NCBI GenBank assembly: GCA_036339975.1
Contig: JAYYZV010000005.1
Span: 1 to 64,000, forward strand
DNA: 64,000 bases
Reading direction: 5' to 3'
DNA from: UBA830 sp036339975
GTDB lineage: Bacteria > Pseudomonadota > Alphaproteobacteria > MPNO01 > UBA830
Shown one piece after another: positions 1 through 8,794 of the stretch; the first letter of the stretch is position 1, and every line of letters starts with the position of its first letter. Both the position numbers and the translations under genes were made by a program. Below the pieces are notes generated by a model. The model was not told the origin of the DNA, did no database searches, and worked only from the letters and a program-made list of their open reading frames with translations.

Positions 1-35
1 GCATAATTCAACAAGGTTTATCTCTTAATAGATAG

Positions 36-1073
36 TTAACTCCTGCTGGGATTACTAGGTTTACACAAAATTTCTAGTATTTTTTGGATTCCTGTCGGTA
101 ACTCGCTTTGAAAGCGGTGATTTTCGCCCGTTGAGGGATGCACGAATCCTAGAAGCCGGGAGTGAAGAGCTTGCCGGTAAAGTTGCGAGATTACGGCTGC
201 TGCTTCGTTACCCACCGATACCAGACGGGCCCGCGTCGTCCCCCCCCCATAAACCGGGTCGCCGATAACGGGGTGACCTTTATGTGCCAGGTGAACCCGA
301 ATTTGATGCGTTCGGCCCGTCTCCAAACGACATTCCAGAAGCGACGCAGCGCCACCGTGGTAAACGGCTTTTACTGCATAATTGGTTATAGCGGGTCTTC
401 CGCCGTCCCGCTGGATAGACATTTTCTTTCGGTCCCGACGGCTGCGGCCAATGTTGCCGTCTATTGTATCGGAGGCCGGCCGCGGAAGACCCCATACGAG
501 AGCCTGGTATTCCCGTTCGACCGAACGGGTCGAGAACTGTGAGGTGAGGCCTTCATGAGCCGTCGCCGTCTTCGCTGCCACCATCAGGCCACTTGTGTCT
601 TTGTCCAGCCTATGCACTATCCCGGGTCGCCGAACCCCACCGATGCCCCGCAAACTATCGCCGCAATGAGCGATTAGGGCATTAACCAGCGTACCCGATG
701 GATTGCCCGGCGCAGGGTGAACCACCATTCCTGCAGGTTTGTTGACGACGATCAGGTCTTCGTCTTCGAAGATGACGTCGAGCGGGATATCTTCGCCCAC
801 AGGTATTGGATCGATGACTTCCGGTATTTCCAACAAATATCTCTCGCCCGGTTTGACCCTGTGTGACGGCTCAACTATCGTCCCGGCCGCTTCGCCGTGA
901 TGCTGAAGATGACCCCCCTCGATCAGTCGTTTTAGGAACGACCTAGACCGGTCGGGTAAGGAGTTGGCTAGAACGCGGTCGAGGCGTTCACCCTCCACAC
1001 CGGGTGGTACGGTGATCTCTATTATGTTCTCCGATGAAAATTTGTCATCATCGGGTTGTTCGATTTGATTCAT
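36..1073 (-). CDS. rluD: RluA/RluD-family 23S rRNA pseudouridine synthase
   Basis: Isomerises specific uridines of large-subunit rRNA to pseudouridine in the cytoplasm. The 345-residue protein has an N-terminal S4-like RNA-binding segment (about residues 25-85: GERLDRVLA, SRSFLKRLI) followed by the catalytic domain with VVNKPAGMVVHPAPG and the hallmark HRLDKDTSGLMV, whose first Asp is the family's catalytic residue. Length fits RluD. The start overlaps the 5' side of the divergent small membrane gene, so the two share a very short promoter region. A run of nine G (plus-strand C at 240-248) encodes three consecutive glycines near the C-terminal third and could be slippage-prone. RluD rather than RluC is inferred from length and S4 domain. 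Confidence 0.93.
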   Translation of the reverse strand: MNQIEQPDDDKFSSENIIEITVPPGVEGERLDRVLANSLPDRSRSFLKRLIEGGHLQHHGEAAGTIVEPSHRVKPGERYLLEIPEVIDPIPVGEDIPLDVIFEDEDLIVVNKPAGMVVHPAPGNPSGTLVNALIAHCGDSLRGIGGVRRPGIVHRLDKDTSGLMVAAKTATAHEGLTSQFSTRSVEREYQALVWGLPRPASDTIDGNIGRSRRDRKKMSIQRDGGRPAITNYAVKAVYHGGAASLLECRLETGRTHQIRVHLAHKGHPVIGDPVYGGGTTRARLVSVGNEAAAVISQLYRQALHSRLLGFVHPSTGENHRFQSELPTGIQKILEILCKPSNPSRS

Positions 1074-1094
1074 AACCGATTAAGGACACATTCT

Positions 1095-1397
1095 ATGCGT
1101 GCTCTCAAGGCTTTGGTCGTAAGCATGGCGGTTCTTATCTTCGCTGGCGTTGTGGTCTTGATCGTCGGAATCATAAACAAGGCCGATGACTTGGGCGGCG
1201 AGATATCTAGGCCTTTAGCCGATTTTGGAATAACGCAGATCGCGATTCCAGCCGGTGCGCACATTCGGGAAACTCGGCTTGACGGCACCAAAATTCTGCT
1301 ACACCTCACCCTTGTCAATGGCACGTCACGACTCATCCTGATCAGTGCAACCAGCGGTGAGCAGATTGGAGTTGTCGACCTTAAATCTTTACCTTGA
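1095..1397 (+). CDS. Small single-span membrane protein (DUF6476-like)
   Basis: A 100-residue protein of unknown function. A hydrophobic segment at about residues 5-30 (ALVVSMAVLIFAGVVVLIVG) predicts an N-terminal membrane anchor, followed by a small beta-rich domain that probably faces the periplasm. I chose the ATG at 1095 because the upstream ATG at 1056 lies inside the 5' end of the divergent rluD and would add a polar leader before the membrane segment. Small proteins of this type next to rluD are familiar in alphaproteobacteria; the family assignment is from memory of that context, not from a search. Confidence 0.7.
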   Translation: MRALKALVVSMAVLIFAGVVVLIVGIINKADDLGGEISRPLADFGITQIAIPAGAHIRETRLDGTKILLHLTLVNGTSRLILISATSGEQIGVVDLKSLP

Positions 1398-1580
1398 TAG
1401 GACGCGCTGGAACCTTTCTCTGGCGGTACAGATTTCTATCTGGGAGCGCTAGGCAACCTAATGATGTGGTTTGCCGGGCCCGTCCATGCCCGCTCGGCTT
1501 CGAGCGGAGGGCCTAGTTGAAACGCGCTATAGCTGCTGTTATGAGCCCTCTGCTCAAATAATAGAGCGGGGTGGGACAGG

Positions 1581-2552
1581 TCAGTATGTCCGAGCGTACA
1601 TATCCCGCATGTGTTGTTCGACGGTTATGGGCGGGTATTTGGGGCTCTCGCCGTCCGTCAGGCAACATTCCAGTGCCACCACTTCATGCGCCGGCCTTCC
1701 ACTGAAAAAGAAAGGCATTGAAAAGCGTTCTTTACCAGAATAATTAATCACGCGATGGACGGTCGACCGATAAATGTCGTTGGTCCAGCGAGATACCATA
1801 TCTGCAAGGTTGACGACGTAGGCGTCGGGAACCGGCGGGACGTGCAGCCATTTATTGGCTTCCCCCAATACCTGAAGGCCGCCATTATCATCCTGCATGA
1901 GCATGGTGATGCCGCCAAAATCTGTGTGTGCGCCGCAGCCCTTTTCGCCAGGGTCGGGGTTTGCGGGTTGCGGCGGATAATGCAGAAGCTTAAGCGCGGT
2001 CAGAGGGTCGCGACAGAAATCCGAGAAGTAGCCTTCTTCCAATCCAAGTGATAATGCGATGCCGCGCATCAAGGTGTTTCCCAGTGTGAGCATTTCTGAG
2101 TAGTAAGTCATCATCGTGGTCTCGAAACCGGATAGACCGTCTGGCCATTGGTTTGGGCCGAGATTGAAGCTGCCATTTTTTAAACGCGGATGACCGGGAG
2201 GAATGTCCTCGCCGATATAAAACCCCTCTTTAAGGTCGGGTGGCCCGCCGTCCTCAAGTGTTTGACCTCCTATCGGCTCATATCCACGGTTATATGGTGA
2301 CAGTCTCATGTCGATGGCTAATTTGCGATCCAGCGGCTGGGCGAAAAATTTAGCTGACTGGACAAAAACCTCCGTCTGCAGGGCAGTATCAACCCCGTGC
2401 CCAATCACATACATGAAACCAAGATCAAGGCAGGCTGCACGTATTTTCTTTCCCACGGCATTACGACCGTTTTTATCACCAGAACGCAGAGGTGCGATAT
2501 CGATAATCGGAAGGGCGTTCTCCGAAAAATTTTCGGCATTGAACGAGTTCAT
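1581..2552 (-). CDS. 2OG-Fe(II) oxygenase, isopenicillin N synthase-like
   Basis: A cytoplasmic 323-residue member of the DIOX_N/2OG-FeII_Oxy superfamily, which uses Fe(II) and usually 2-oxoglutarate to oxidise small molecules. The N-terminal DIOX_N part is at about residues 14-130 (PIIDIAPL). The double-stranded beta-helix carries the facial triad H209-x-D211 (GAHTDFGG) and H266 (STVHRVIN), and R276-x-S278 (RFSMPF) fits 2-oxoglutarate binding, so the protein looks catalytically intact. Substrate is unknown; bacterial homologues act on amino acids, peptides or natural products. It diverges from a CmcJ/NvfI-like gene with about 275 bp between them, which suggests shared control. Confidence 0.88.
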   Translation of the reverse strand: MNSFNAENFSENALPIIDIAPLRSGDKNGRNAVGKKIRAACLDLGFMYVIGHGVDTALQTEVFVQSAKFFAQPLDRKLAIDMRLSPYNRGYEPIGGQTLEDGGPPDLKEGFYIGEDIPPGHPRLKNGSFNLGPNQWPDGLSGFETTMMTYYSEMLTLGNTLMRGIALSLGLEEGYFSDFCRDPLTALKLLHYPPQPANPDPGEKGCGAHTDFGGITMLMQDDNGGLQVLGEANKWLHVPPVPDAYVVNLADMVSRWTNDIYRSTVHRVINYSGKERFSMPFFFSGRPAHEVVALECCLTDGESPKYPPITVEQHMRDMYARTY

Positions 2553-2828
2553 CGCTGGTCTTTCTGGTCGGCGGTTGATCTAGTTAGGACCGAATTTAGT
2601 ATTTGAACCGCCTTTCAAATAGGTCAATATGAAGGCTGAAATCACACTTCTTATACCACTTTGGCACTCGTTTTGCCGTATGTTTTGTCTTGTAATATTG
2701 CTGTTAAAGGTGTGCCTATATAACGAGACTAAACCCCGCTATTCGTCTCATTGGCCTGATAGAATCGTGATCGGTTACGTTTTGCGGTAGACGGGGACGC
2801 CGAAGGCAGGGCTAAACCGAGAAAAAAA

Positions 2829-3647
2829 ATGAAGGAAACTCAGACAAAAATGATTGAAGCTGTGTTTACCTATGCCGTCGATAACGGCCAAAAGATCATT
2901 AACCAAACGATGGGACCTGGTGACATGAGCCGGAAGCGCGTCGGCATCGTAGAGGAAAAGACCATGCCGGTCCGCGACGGGCGTTCCCGGCGTGAGACCT
3001 TCGATCTTGAAACGCATGGGTTCGAGTTCGTTGAACACCCAACCAAAATGGTGGACTTTTTCGACGAAGCGGAATTGAGATCCATCTATTACGAGGAGGT
3101 CGAGGAACTGGTCAAAGACCGGACCGGGGCTACCCGAGTCCACGTATTTGATCACACCTTACGTTCCGGTGATGAGGGTTTCCGTAACGAGAATCATTTC
3201 CGCGAGCCAGTTGCCCGCGTCCATAACGATTATACTGAGTGGTCCGGTCCCAACCGGGTACGTGATCTGTTGCCCGATGAGGCAAAAGACTTGTTAACAA
3301 AACGTTTTGCCATTGTTCAAGTTTGGCGTGCAGTCCGTAAACCGATCGAATCTGATCCGCTCGGCATCTGCGATGCACGCACCTTGTCGAAAAAGGACCT
3401 TATAATTTCAGAGAGACGCTACCCGGACCGGGTGGGGCAGACCTATCAGATCGCCTATAACCCGGATCACGAATGGTATTATTTTCCAAATATGGCCCGG
3501 GAAGAGGCGATGGTGTTCAAAGTATTTGATTCGGCAACTGACGGGCGCGCCAGATTCACCGCGCACTCTGCTTTCTCAGATCCGAATAGCCCAACAAACG
3601 CTGCGCCGCGTGAAAGCATTGAAGTGCGGACCCTCGCTTTCTTCTGA
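2829..3647 (+). CDS. CmcJ/NvfI-family oxidoreductase
   Basis: 272 residues resembling the CmcJ/NvfI (fungal asaB/GA4 desaturase-like) family of iron- and 2-oxoglutarate-linked oxygenases. Visible features are a central HVFDHTLRS segment, RVHNDYTE (candidate H-x-D metal ligands), VQVWRA, a Tyr-rich QIAYNPDHEWYYFPNM block and a late FTAHSAF that could give the distal His. Family members are known from cephamycin and meroterpenoid pathways and from many unstudied bacterial genomes. The start is uncertain: ATG 2829 has only a weak A-rich leader, while ATG 2850 has AAGGAA upstream and begins MIEAVFTY, typical of the family. Substrate unknown. Confidence 0.72.
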   Translation: MKETQTKMIEAVFTYAVDNGQKIINQTMGPGDMSRKRVGIVEEKTMPVRDGRSRRETFDLETHGFEFVEHPTKMVDFFDEAELRSIYYEEVEELVKDRTGATRVHVFDHTLRSGDEGFRNENHFREPVARVHNDYTEWSGPNRVRDLLPDEAKDLLTKRFAIVQVWRAVRKPIESDPLGICDARTLSKKDLIISERRYPDRVGQTYQIAYNPDHEWYYFPNMAREEAMVFKVFDSATDGRARFTAHSAFSDPNSPTNAAPRESIEVRTLAFF

Positions 3648-3695
3648 ACTGGCGGTTCCAAAGAGTATCTTTTCTCCGCCGAACGATCCAAAAAA

Positions 3696-4946
3696 CTAAA
3701 ACTGGGCGGGGCCTGCCGGCAGTCCGAGATGCACGCGGCCGTATAGGCCCAATACGGCATCCTGATTTACACTGATATGCATGGAGCCAGCATGTGCATC
3801 CCGCCAATACCGCTGCATATTACTGGATAGCTGAAGACCGCCCGCGCCATTGGCCTCGAAAATCGTATCCAACCCCGATACGGCCAAATGTGCCGCAAAC
3901 CCCAGGTCGCCTTTATTTCTGGCCCTTATTTCCTCGGATTGGCTGTCTCCTGCTATATATGTTTGCATCAGTTCTTTGGCGTCCCGAAGCACAAGCAGCT
4001 TGGCAGCGTCAATAGAGGCGGCCGCTTTCCCTATTCGCGTATGTATGGACGGCAACTGGGCCATCGGTCCGGAATTAGCGAGGGCCGACCCCCGGGTTAC
4101 GCGAGCTGAGGTGTCGCTCATGAAACAGTCATATGCACCTCGCGAGATACCGATTATCGGCGCTGCAACACTTATCGAGAGGGCCTGAAACGTTGGAATT
4201 GTATAAAGGGGGGCGGGGTTTGCTTTGGCCCCTGGCGGGTTTCCAGACATGGTGTCTTCAAGTGAAAGGTATCGGTGGCTAGGAATTCGAAGGTTTTCAC
4301 AAAAAACTGTTTTAGAACCAGTGCCCGCAAGACCAGCGGCATACCAGTCGTCCTTGATGTTGAACTCGCTTTTCGGAGCAACAATATAACCCCTCTCAAC
4401 CGGATTCTCATCTCCGTGATTCACGACATTAACGGCGACAAGAAGCCATGAGCAATTATCCACCCCTGAGCAATAGGCCCAAGTCCCTGAAACGGTGTAA
4501 TCCTGATCGCCTTTAATAGCTGTTCCAGTTGGAATAAATGAGGCTGAGGTGCAACCATATTGGTCGTCGGCCCAAATTTCCTCCTGAGCCTCTAGGGGGA
4601 ACATTGCAAGTAGGTATTGATACATACTGCATATAGAATGGACCCAACCTACTGATCCACAGCCGCGCGCGATTTCGTAGGCGGCTTCGGCGAATACATC
4701 CATTCCATGCTCATACCCTCCAAAACGGCGTGGCATCAGCATGCGGAAAAGGCCGGCATCCAAAATCTGTTCGAAAAGGTCGCTCGGCACACGGCGGTCC
4801 GATTCCGTTTTTTCCTGACTTGCTCGGATTACCGGAACTAGCGCTCGGGCTCGCTCGAGCATGGCGGACGGCTTGACGTAGTCATCGGGCATGACCGGCG
4901 GTTTGACGTTTCCCTCGGGCAGCATCTCTGTAATCGTTGCCATCAT
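3696..4946 (-). CDS. Acyl-CoA-dehydrogenase-fold flavin monooxygenase (HsaA/HpaH-like)
   Basis: 416 residues with the acyl-CoA dehydrogenase fold. It reads like the group D flavin monooxygenases (HsaA, two-component 4-hydroxyphenylacetate hydroxylase): an early PSDLFEQILDAGLFRMLMP helix, a RGCGSVGWV segment and a VSGTWAYCSGVDNCSWLLV central beta block, then a four-helix C-terminal bundle ending near YWRDAHAGSMH. Such enzymes use reduced flavin supplied by a separate reductase to hydroxylate phenols or related substrates; no reductase lies in this window. AAGGAAAAC just before the ATG supports the start. It diverges from a UbiD gene and has a paralogue at 10835-12040. A true acyl-CoA dehydrogenase is less likely from the N-terminal motif. 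Confidence 0.85.
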   Translation of the reverse strand: MMATITEMLPEGNVKPPVMPDDYVKPSAMLERARALVPVIRASQEKTESDRRVPSDLFEQILDAGLFRMLMPRRFGGYEHGMDVFAEAAYEIARGCGSVGWVHSICSMYQYLLAMFPLEAQEEIWADDQYGCTSASFIPTGTAIKGDQDYTVSGTWAYCSGVDNCSWLLVAVNVVNHGDENPVERGYIVAPKSEFNIKDDWYAAGLAGTGSKTVFCENLRIPSHRYLSLEDTMSGNPPGAKANPAPLYTIPTFQALSISVAAPIIGISRGAYDCFMSDTSARVTRGSALANSGPMAQLPSIHTRIGKAAASIDAAKLLVLRDAKELMQTYIAGDSQSEEIRARNKGDLGFAAHLAVSGLDTIFEANGAGGLQLSSNMQRYWRDAHAGSMHISVNQDAVLGLYGRVHLGLPAGPAQF

Positions 4947-5223
4947 GTTTTCCTTTTTTGAAGCGCAGTCGTTATTGAACCATATAGATCTTCCGAGTAC
5001 GACCCCGGTTTTTTTTGAAATTTTTCGTTGTGATAATAGGGCGCGGTAAGCGAACCTGCGGGGGCGACGTTAGCCATCTAGACGATTAGGTATACCCACC
5101 CGTTGGTCGCCGATGTGGACGGACCGCGTCTTTGCCTCACTGTTCGAACCGGACCTATATACCTTACTGGTAAAGTGCGCAGAATTCTCAGGCTCTTTAT
5201 CCAGATGTAAGTCCGCGTAGCTT
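4947..5223. other. Divergent intergenic region with no gene seen
   Basis: Together with the following promoter this forms a 334-bp gap between the divergent flavin monooxygenase and ubiD genes. No coding frame with a ribosome binding site and no RNA gene is apparent. It presumably holds promoter and operator DNA for both sides, including an eight-T tract near 5010. Confidence 0.5.
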
Positions 5224-5253
5224 TTGCATTAACCGGTGGCGTTAGAATATAAG
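5224..5253 (+). promoter_or_regulatory. Candidate sigma-70 promoter for ubiD
   Basis: TTGCAT at 5224-5229 and TATAAG at 5248-5253 are separated by 18 bp. The -10 matches the consensus at five of six positions, the -35 at three. Transcription would begin near 5260, leaving a short leader with GGAG ahead of the ATG at 5281. This supports 5281 over the upstream GTG at 5236, which would lie ahead of the start site. Confidence 0.38.
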
Positions 5254-5280
5254 GGCGTATACGCAACGGAGTTACCCCTC

Positions 5281-6948
5281 ATGGATTCCCCGGTCGGAAC
5301 ACGCACTTATCGCGATCTTCACCAGCACCTCGAAGAATTAAAAAACCGCGATTTATTATATGTGATTGATGAGCCAGTTAACAAGGATACGGAGATGTCG
5401 GCGCTTGTCCGTTGGCAATTTCGGGGGGGGCTTAGAGAAGAACAGCGCAGAGCGTTCCTGTTCAATAAAGTTACAGATTCGAAGGGGCGTAATTACGAAA
5501 TACCTGTGGTGATCGGTGCGTTGGCGGCTAATCAAGACATATATGCTGCCGGCATGGACACCACTGTTGACCGGATAGCCGCTAAGTGGGATCAGGCGAT
5601 TGCCAATCCGGTAAAACCTCGCTTAATTAACGAAGCGCCTTGCCAAGAAGTAATCATCGAGGGAGAGGACTTGATGGCCGAGGAAGGTGGACTGGTTCGA
5701 TTGCCCATTCCCTTGTCTACTCCTGGTTTCGACTCGACGCCTACACTTGCCGCCACCAACGTAATCACCAAAAACCCTGACACAGGTACGCAGAACATGG
5801 GCACTTACCGTGCGGGTCTGAAATCGTCAGACCGCCTTGTGGTCAGGATGGCGACACGGGTTGGCGGCGCTGAGGGTTACATGCACTGGAAAACACATAA
5901 GGAACGGGGCGAAAAACTTCCGTGCGCAATTGTAGTAGGCTGTCCACCATATGTCGCGTTCATGGGACCGCAAAAGCTGCCGATCGGTATGGAGGAGCTT
6001 GAAGTCGCCGGTGGGTTGGCCGGTGAGCCAATCAATGTTGTTCGCGCGCGTACCGTTGATCTTGTCGTGCCAGCAGAAGCGGAGGTGGTGATCGAGGGTT
6101 ACGTAGACACGGAAATGCTCGAACCAGAGGGTCCCTTCGGCGAAAGTCACGGGCACGTCGCGTTAGAGGAACTCAATCTTCCTATGAAAGTAACGGCGAT
6201 CACTCATCGCAACAATGCGGTAATCCCGTCCTACATTTCGCAAGTCGCCCCATCGGAAAGCTCAGTAATCAAGCGCGTAGCCTACGAGCCGTTGTTCAAG
6301 GCGCATCTGCGGGACCAGCTCGGCATAAAGGGGGTAAAAAAAGTACAATTACATGAGCCGCTGACCGGTCTACTGCGTGTCACAATCATCACACTGGATC
6401 ACGAGACACCGCGCACCGAGGTCTGGCGAGCGCTATACGGCGCTGCCAGCTTTAAGGGGGATTGTGGAAAAATCACAATTGCTGTCAACGAAGACATCGA
6501 TGCCGATAATGCCGACGCTATCCTCTGGGCCATGGGCTACCGGCTCAATCCGGCGGAAGATGTAGAGGTGCTGCAGCACCGTGGACAGGGGCACGGACCC
6601 AAGCGCGAGAGTACCGGGGAGGAAGATTCGACCTTGCTGATCGACGCCACGATGAAATCGCCGATGCCGCCGCTAGCGCTACCCACGAAACCGTATATGG
6701 AAGCCGGCAAGGCGCTTTGGGATAGGCTTGGCTTGCCCGAGTTGCGCCCCGAATCTCCCTGGTACGGCTATTCTCTGGGCGACTGGTCGCGGTCTTGGAC
6801 CGATGCTGCCGAACGTGCTGCCGCTAGCGAATGGTTAGAAAACGGGCAGCGCACGCTACAACGACAGGTTCCAGCAAACGTGGCCCCGGAAACCTCGGTT
6901 CGTGATATTGAAGGTGGTTGGGAAGACGAAACCGAATGGAAGAAGTAA
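5281..6948 (+). CDS. UbiD-family prenyl-FMN-dependent (de)carboxylase
   Basis: 555 residues related to UbiD/Fdc enzymes, which use prenylated FMN to decarboxylate, reversibly, alpha,beta-unsaturated or aromatic acids. Key residues of characterised members are visible: R177 in GTYRAGLK and E283/E288 in EGPFGE. It also has the long C-terminal tail (WYGYSLGDW) shared with its paralogue at 46717-48339. No ubiX-type flavin prenyltransferase is in the window, so cofactor must come from elsewhere. The start at 5281 follows GGAG and a candidate promoter. The downstream PPOX gene is 31 bp away, probably cotranscribed. The flanking hydroxylases suggest a hydroxyaromatic acid as substrate, by inference. 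An eight-G run near residue 49 is notable. Confidence 0.9.
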   Translation: MDSPVGTRTYRDLHQHLEELKNRDLLYVIDEPVNKDTEMSALVRWQFRGGLREEQRRAFLFNKVTDSKGRNYEIPVVIGALAANQDIYAAGMDTTVDRIAAKWDQAIANPVKPRLINEAPCQEVIIEGEDLMAEEGGLVRLPIPLSTPGFDSTPTLAATNVITKNPDTGTQNMGTYRAGLKSSDRLVVRMATRVGGAEGYMHWKTHKERGEKLPCAIVVGCPPYVAFMGPQKLPIGMEELEVAGGLAGEPINVVRARTVDLVVPAEAEVVIEGYVDTEMLEPEGPFGESHGHVALEELNLPMKVTAITHRNNAVIPSYISQVAPSESSVIKRVAYEPLFKAHLRDQLGIKGVKKVQLHEPLTGLLRVTIITLDHETPRTEVWRALYGAASFKGDCGKITIAVNEDIDADNADAILWAMGYRLNPAEDVEVLQHRGQGHGPKRESTGEEDSTLLIDATMKSPMPPLALPTKPYMEAGKALWDRLGLPELRPESPWYGYSLGDWSRSWTDAAERAAASEWLENGQRTLQRQVPANVAPETSVRDIEGGWEDETEWKK

Positions 6949-6979
6949 TCCTACAAAAAAATACCGGGGAGAGGATCTT

Positions 6980-7465
6980 ATGAATGGTGAAGAGCGGCGC
7001 GAATTCGTGCGCAAGCACAGAACCTGCGTGTTTGGCTATCCGCGCAAGGCGCACGGGCCGTCAATGTCGGTGGTACATTATGTGATGGACGGGGACGATA
7101 TTCTTGTTTCGTCAATGCTAGGTCGCGCTAAGCCTAAGGCAGTTCAGCGAGACACCCGTGTTTCTTTGTGCGTGCTAGATGAAAAATGGCCGCCGACCTA
7201 TATTACCGTGTACGGCAATGCAGTTGTCGAAGAAAAGGGCGGCGACGATCTGCTGATTGCGATCTGTGAGCTGATGGCCGAACAGCCGATGCCAAAATCG
7301 GAACGCGAAAAGCTTAGGAAGCTGGCGGTTGAGGAACAACGCTGCGTAATCCGCATTACCCCAGAATCAACCTTCGAAACACCACCGCGCCATGTCTACA
7401 ATCCGGAAGACGTAGAGACGTTGTCGCATTGGTTGGGTAACAGCCTGCCGTGGAACTCAGATTAA
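6980..7465 (+). CDS. Pyridoxamine 5'-phosphate oxidase-family (PPOX) flavoprotein
   Basis: 161 residues with the split beta-barrel flavin-binding fold of PPOX-class proteins (FVRKHRTCVFGYPRK, then DDILVSSMLGRAKPKAVQRD, then VSLCVLDEKWPPTYITVYG). Members bind FMN or F420 and reduce or oxidise small molecules. I start at ATG 6980 because GAGAGG sits 5-10 bases upstream and the fold begins at once; the longer frame from 6902 overlaps ubiD. Position between UbiD and a decarboxylase pair suggests a redox step in the same pathway. Supplying reduced flavin to the neighbouring hydroxylases is possible but not shown. Confidence 0.82.
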   Translation: MNGEERREFVRKHRTCVFGYPRKAHGPSMSVVHYVMDGDDILVSSMLGRAKPKAVQRDTRVSLCVLDEKWPPTYITVYGNAVVEEKGGDDLLIAICELMAEQPMPKSEREKLRKLAVEEQRCVIRITPESTFETPPRHVYNPEDVETLSHWLGNSLPWNSD

Positions 7466-7665
7466 GGGTTGCTGATGATCCGCCCCTCTTTAGTCCCGCA
7501 ATGCAATATTCGCTCGCCGGAAATCATGCTGCTGGCAAGCGCCTATTATTTCCCGGGGCGCCTATTTAGCTCCGTAGGAAAAATCGGCTGCGGCAAAGTT
7601 TGCGGCTACAAACTTCCCGGCGTACCGCTCATAAACAATCCGGAAACTTTATATGGGTTCGGCGC

Positions 7666-8190
7666 GTGAAGGCAATTTCTCCCCGCGCGGCATGGTCGAG
7701 GCTGATTTTTGACAAACTAATCCATGCGGGAGTCACCCTATTTCCTTACATACCTGACTTCGGGAATGATGATCTTGTTAAACTGGCCGAGACTGATAAT
7801 CGCAGTCGGGCCATCCTGCTCAGCAGCGAGGCGGAGGGGATTGCGTTGTGTGCTGGCGCCGATCTCGTCGGAGGCCGAGGTGTGCTCTTGATGCAGTCGT
7901 CCGGTGTGGGTAATTGCCCGAACATGTTGTCACTGATCCAGGGTGGGCGCTTTCCAATGCTAATGATTGTAACCATGCGCGGCGACTATGGAGAGCAAAA
8001 CCCGTGGCAGTACCCCATGGGCCGGGCGGTGATCCCGATACTGGAAGCGATGGGCGTCCAGTGTATATTAGTCGAGCGCGAGAACGAACTCGAGCAATCG
8101 GTCGATGCGGCGCTGTCTGCCGCCTTTATTGCGGAGCGCGGTGTCGCGCTTATTCTGACCCAGAAATTTTTGGGCGCGAAGGCGTTCTGA
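7666..8190 (+). CDS. ThDP-dependent decarboxylase alpha subunit (ComD/sulfopyruvate decarboxylase-like)
   Basis: The N-terminal (PYR) half of a thiamine-diphosphate enzyme encoded separately, about 174 residues from GTG 7666. Features are SRLIFDKLIHAGV, the cofactor-activating Glu region SSEAEGIA (about residues 53-60) and a GADLVGGRGVLLMQSSGVGN segment, all typical of split sulfopyruvate/phosphonopyruvate decarboxylases. The stop overlaps the start of the C-terminal half by ATGA, so the two make a heteromer. The start is uncertain: an in-frame ATG at 7600 would add 22 low-complexity residues. The substrate could be sulfopyruvate, phosphonopyruvate or another 2-oxoacid. Confidence 0.83.
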   Translation: MKAISPRAAWSRLIFDKLIHAGVTLFPYIPDFGNDDLVKLAETDNRSRAILLSSEAEGIALCAGADLVGGRGVLLMQSSGVGNCPNMLSLIQGGRFPMLMIVTMRGDYGEQNPWQYPMGRAVIPILEAMGVQCILVERENELEQSVDAALSAAFIAERGVALILTQKFLGAKAF

Positions 8191-8786
8191 TGATGGAGTA
8201 TTTACCCAAAAGAGAAATTGATCGGCACGGCCTACTGGCGCACCTATTTCCGAAGCCTGACGACTACCTTTTGCTCGCGGGCCTCGCAGGCGCGGCAAAA
8301 GATGCGGCGGCATGGACAAAGGAAACAGATAATCTTCTGACGCTTGGGGGTGCGATGGGCGGGGCGATCTCAATGGGTCTGGGCATGGCGCTGGCAGCAC
8401 CTGGCCGCAAAGTCGCGGTAATCACCGGCGACGGAGAACTGTTGATGAACGCTGGTGCACTAGCAACCGTCGCATCCGCAGCCCCGCAAAACCTGACCAT
8501 TGTCTGTATAGATAACGGTGAACATGGCGAAACAGGCGGTCAGCCCGGCCATACCTCGAAGCGCACCAAACTTGCAACCTTGGCCGCAGGGGCCGGGATA
8601 GCATCGGTAATGACGGTTTCCAAGCCAGACGAATTGCCAGCCGCGCGCGACTTTCTTGCCGATGCGATCTGCCCGAAGTTCCTTTGGGTGCGTGTTATGG
8701 CGGGGCCACCTGCTGATTACAAGCGCAACTGGGACTTGATCGACTGTCGATTGCGGTTCCGGCGTGCGAACGTTGCCGCCAACTAA
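8190..8786 (+). CDS. ThDP-dependent decarboxylase beta subunit (ComE/sulfopyruvate decarboxylase-like)
   Basis: The C-terminal (PP) half of the split decarboxylase, about 198 residues. GDGELLMN at residues 80-87 is the GDG...N metal-diphosphate motif, followed by NGEHGETGGQPGHT, which is characteristic of the sulfopyruvate/phosphonopyruvate decarboxylase group. The start ATG at 8190 overlaps the alpha stop (ATGA), implying coupled translation in equal amounts. An Ldh_2-family dehydrogenase is convergent immediately downstream; in sulfolactate metabolism ComC (Ldh_2) and ComDE act in sequence, so the trio may handle sulfolactate or a related hydroxyacid, as an inference. The last 20 residues are Arg-rich and seem unusual. 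Confidence 0.85.
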   Translation: MMEYLPKREIDRHGLLAHLFPKPDDYLLLAGLAGAAKDAAAWTKETDNLLTLGGAMGGAISMGLGMALAAPGRKVAVITGDGELLMNAGALATVASAAPQNLTIVCIDNGEHGETGGQPGHTSKRTKLATLAAGAGIASVMTVSKPDELPAARDFLADAICPKFLWVRVMAGPPADYKRNWDLIDCRLRFRRANVAAN

Positions 8787-8794
8787 ACTTTCTC

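Noticed and set aside
7469..7669. 66-codon frame between the PPOX and decarboxylase genes
   Set aside because: No Shine-Dalgarno site or domain, and its stop falls on the GTG start of the decarboxylase alpha subunit. It is probably spacer DNA.
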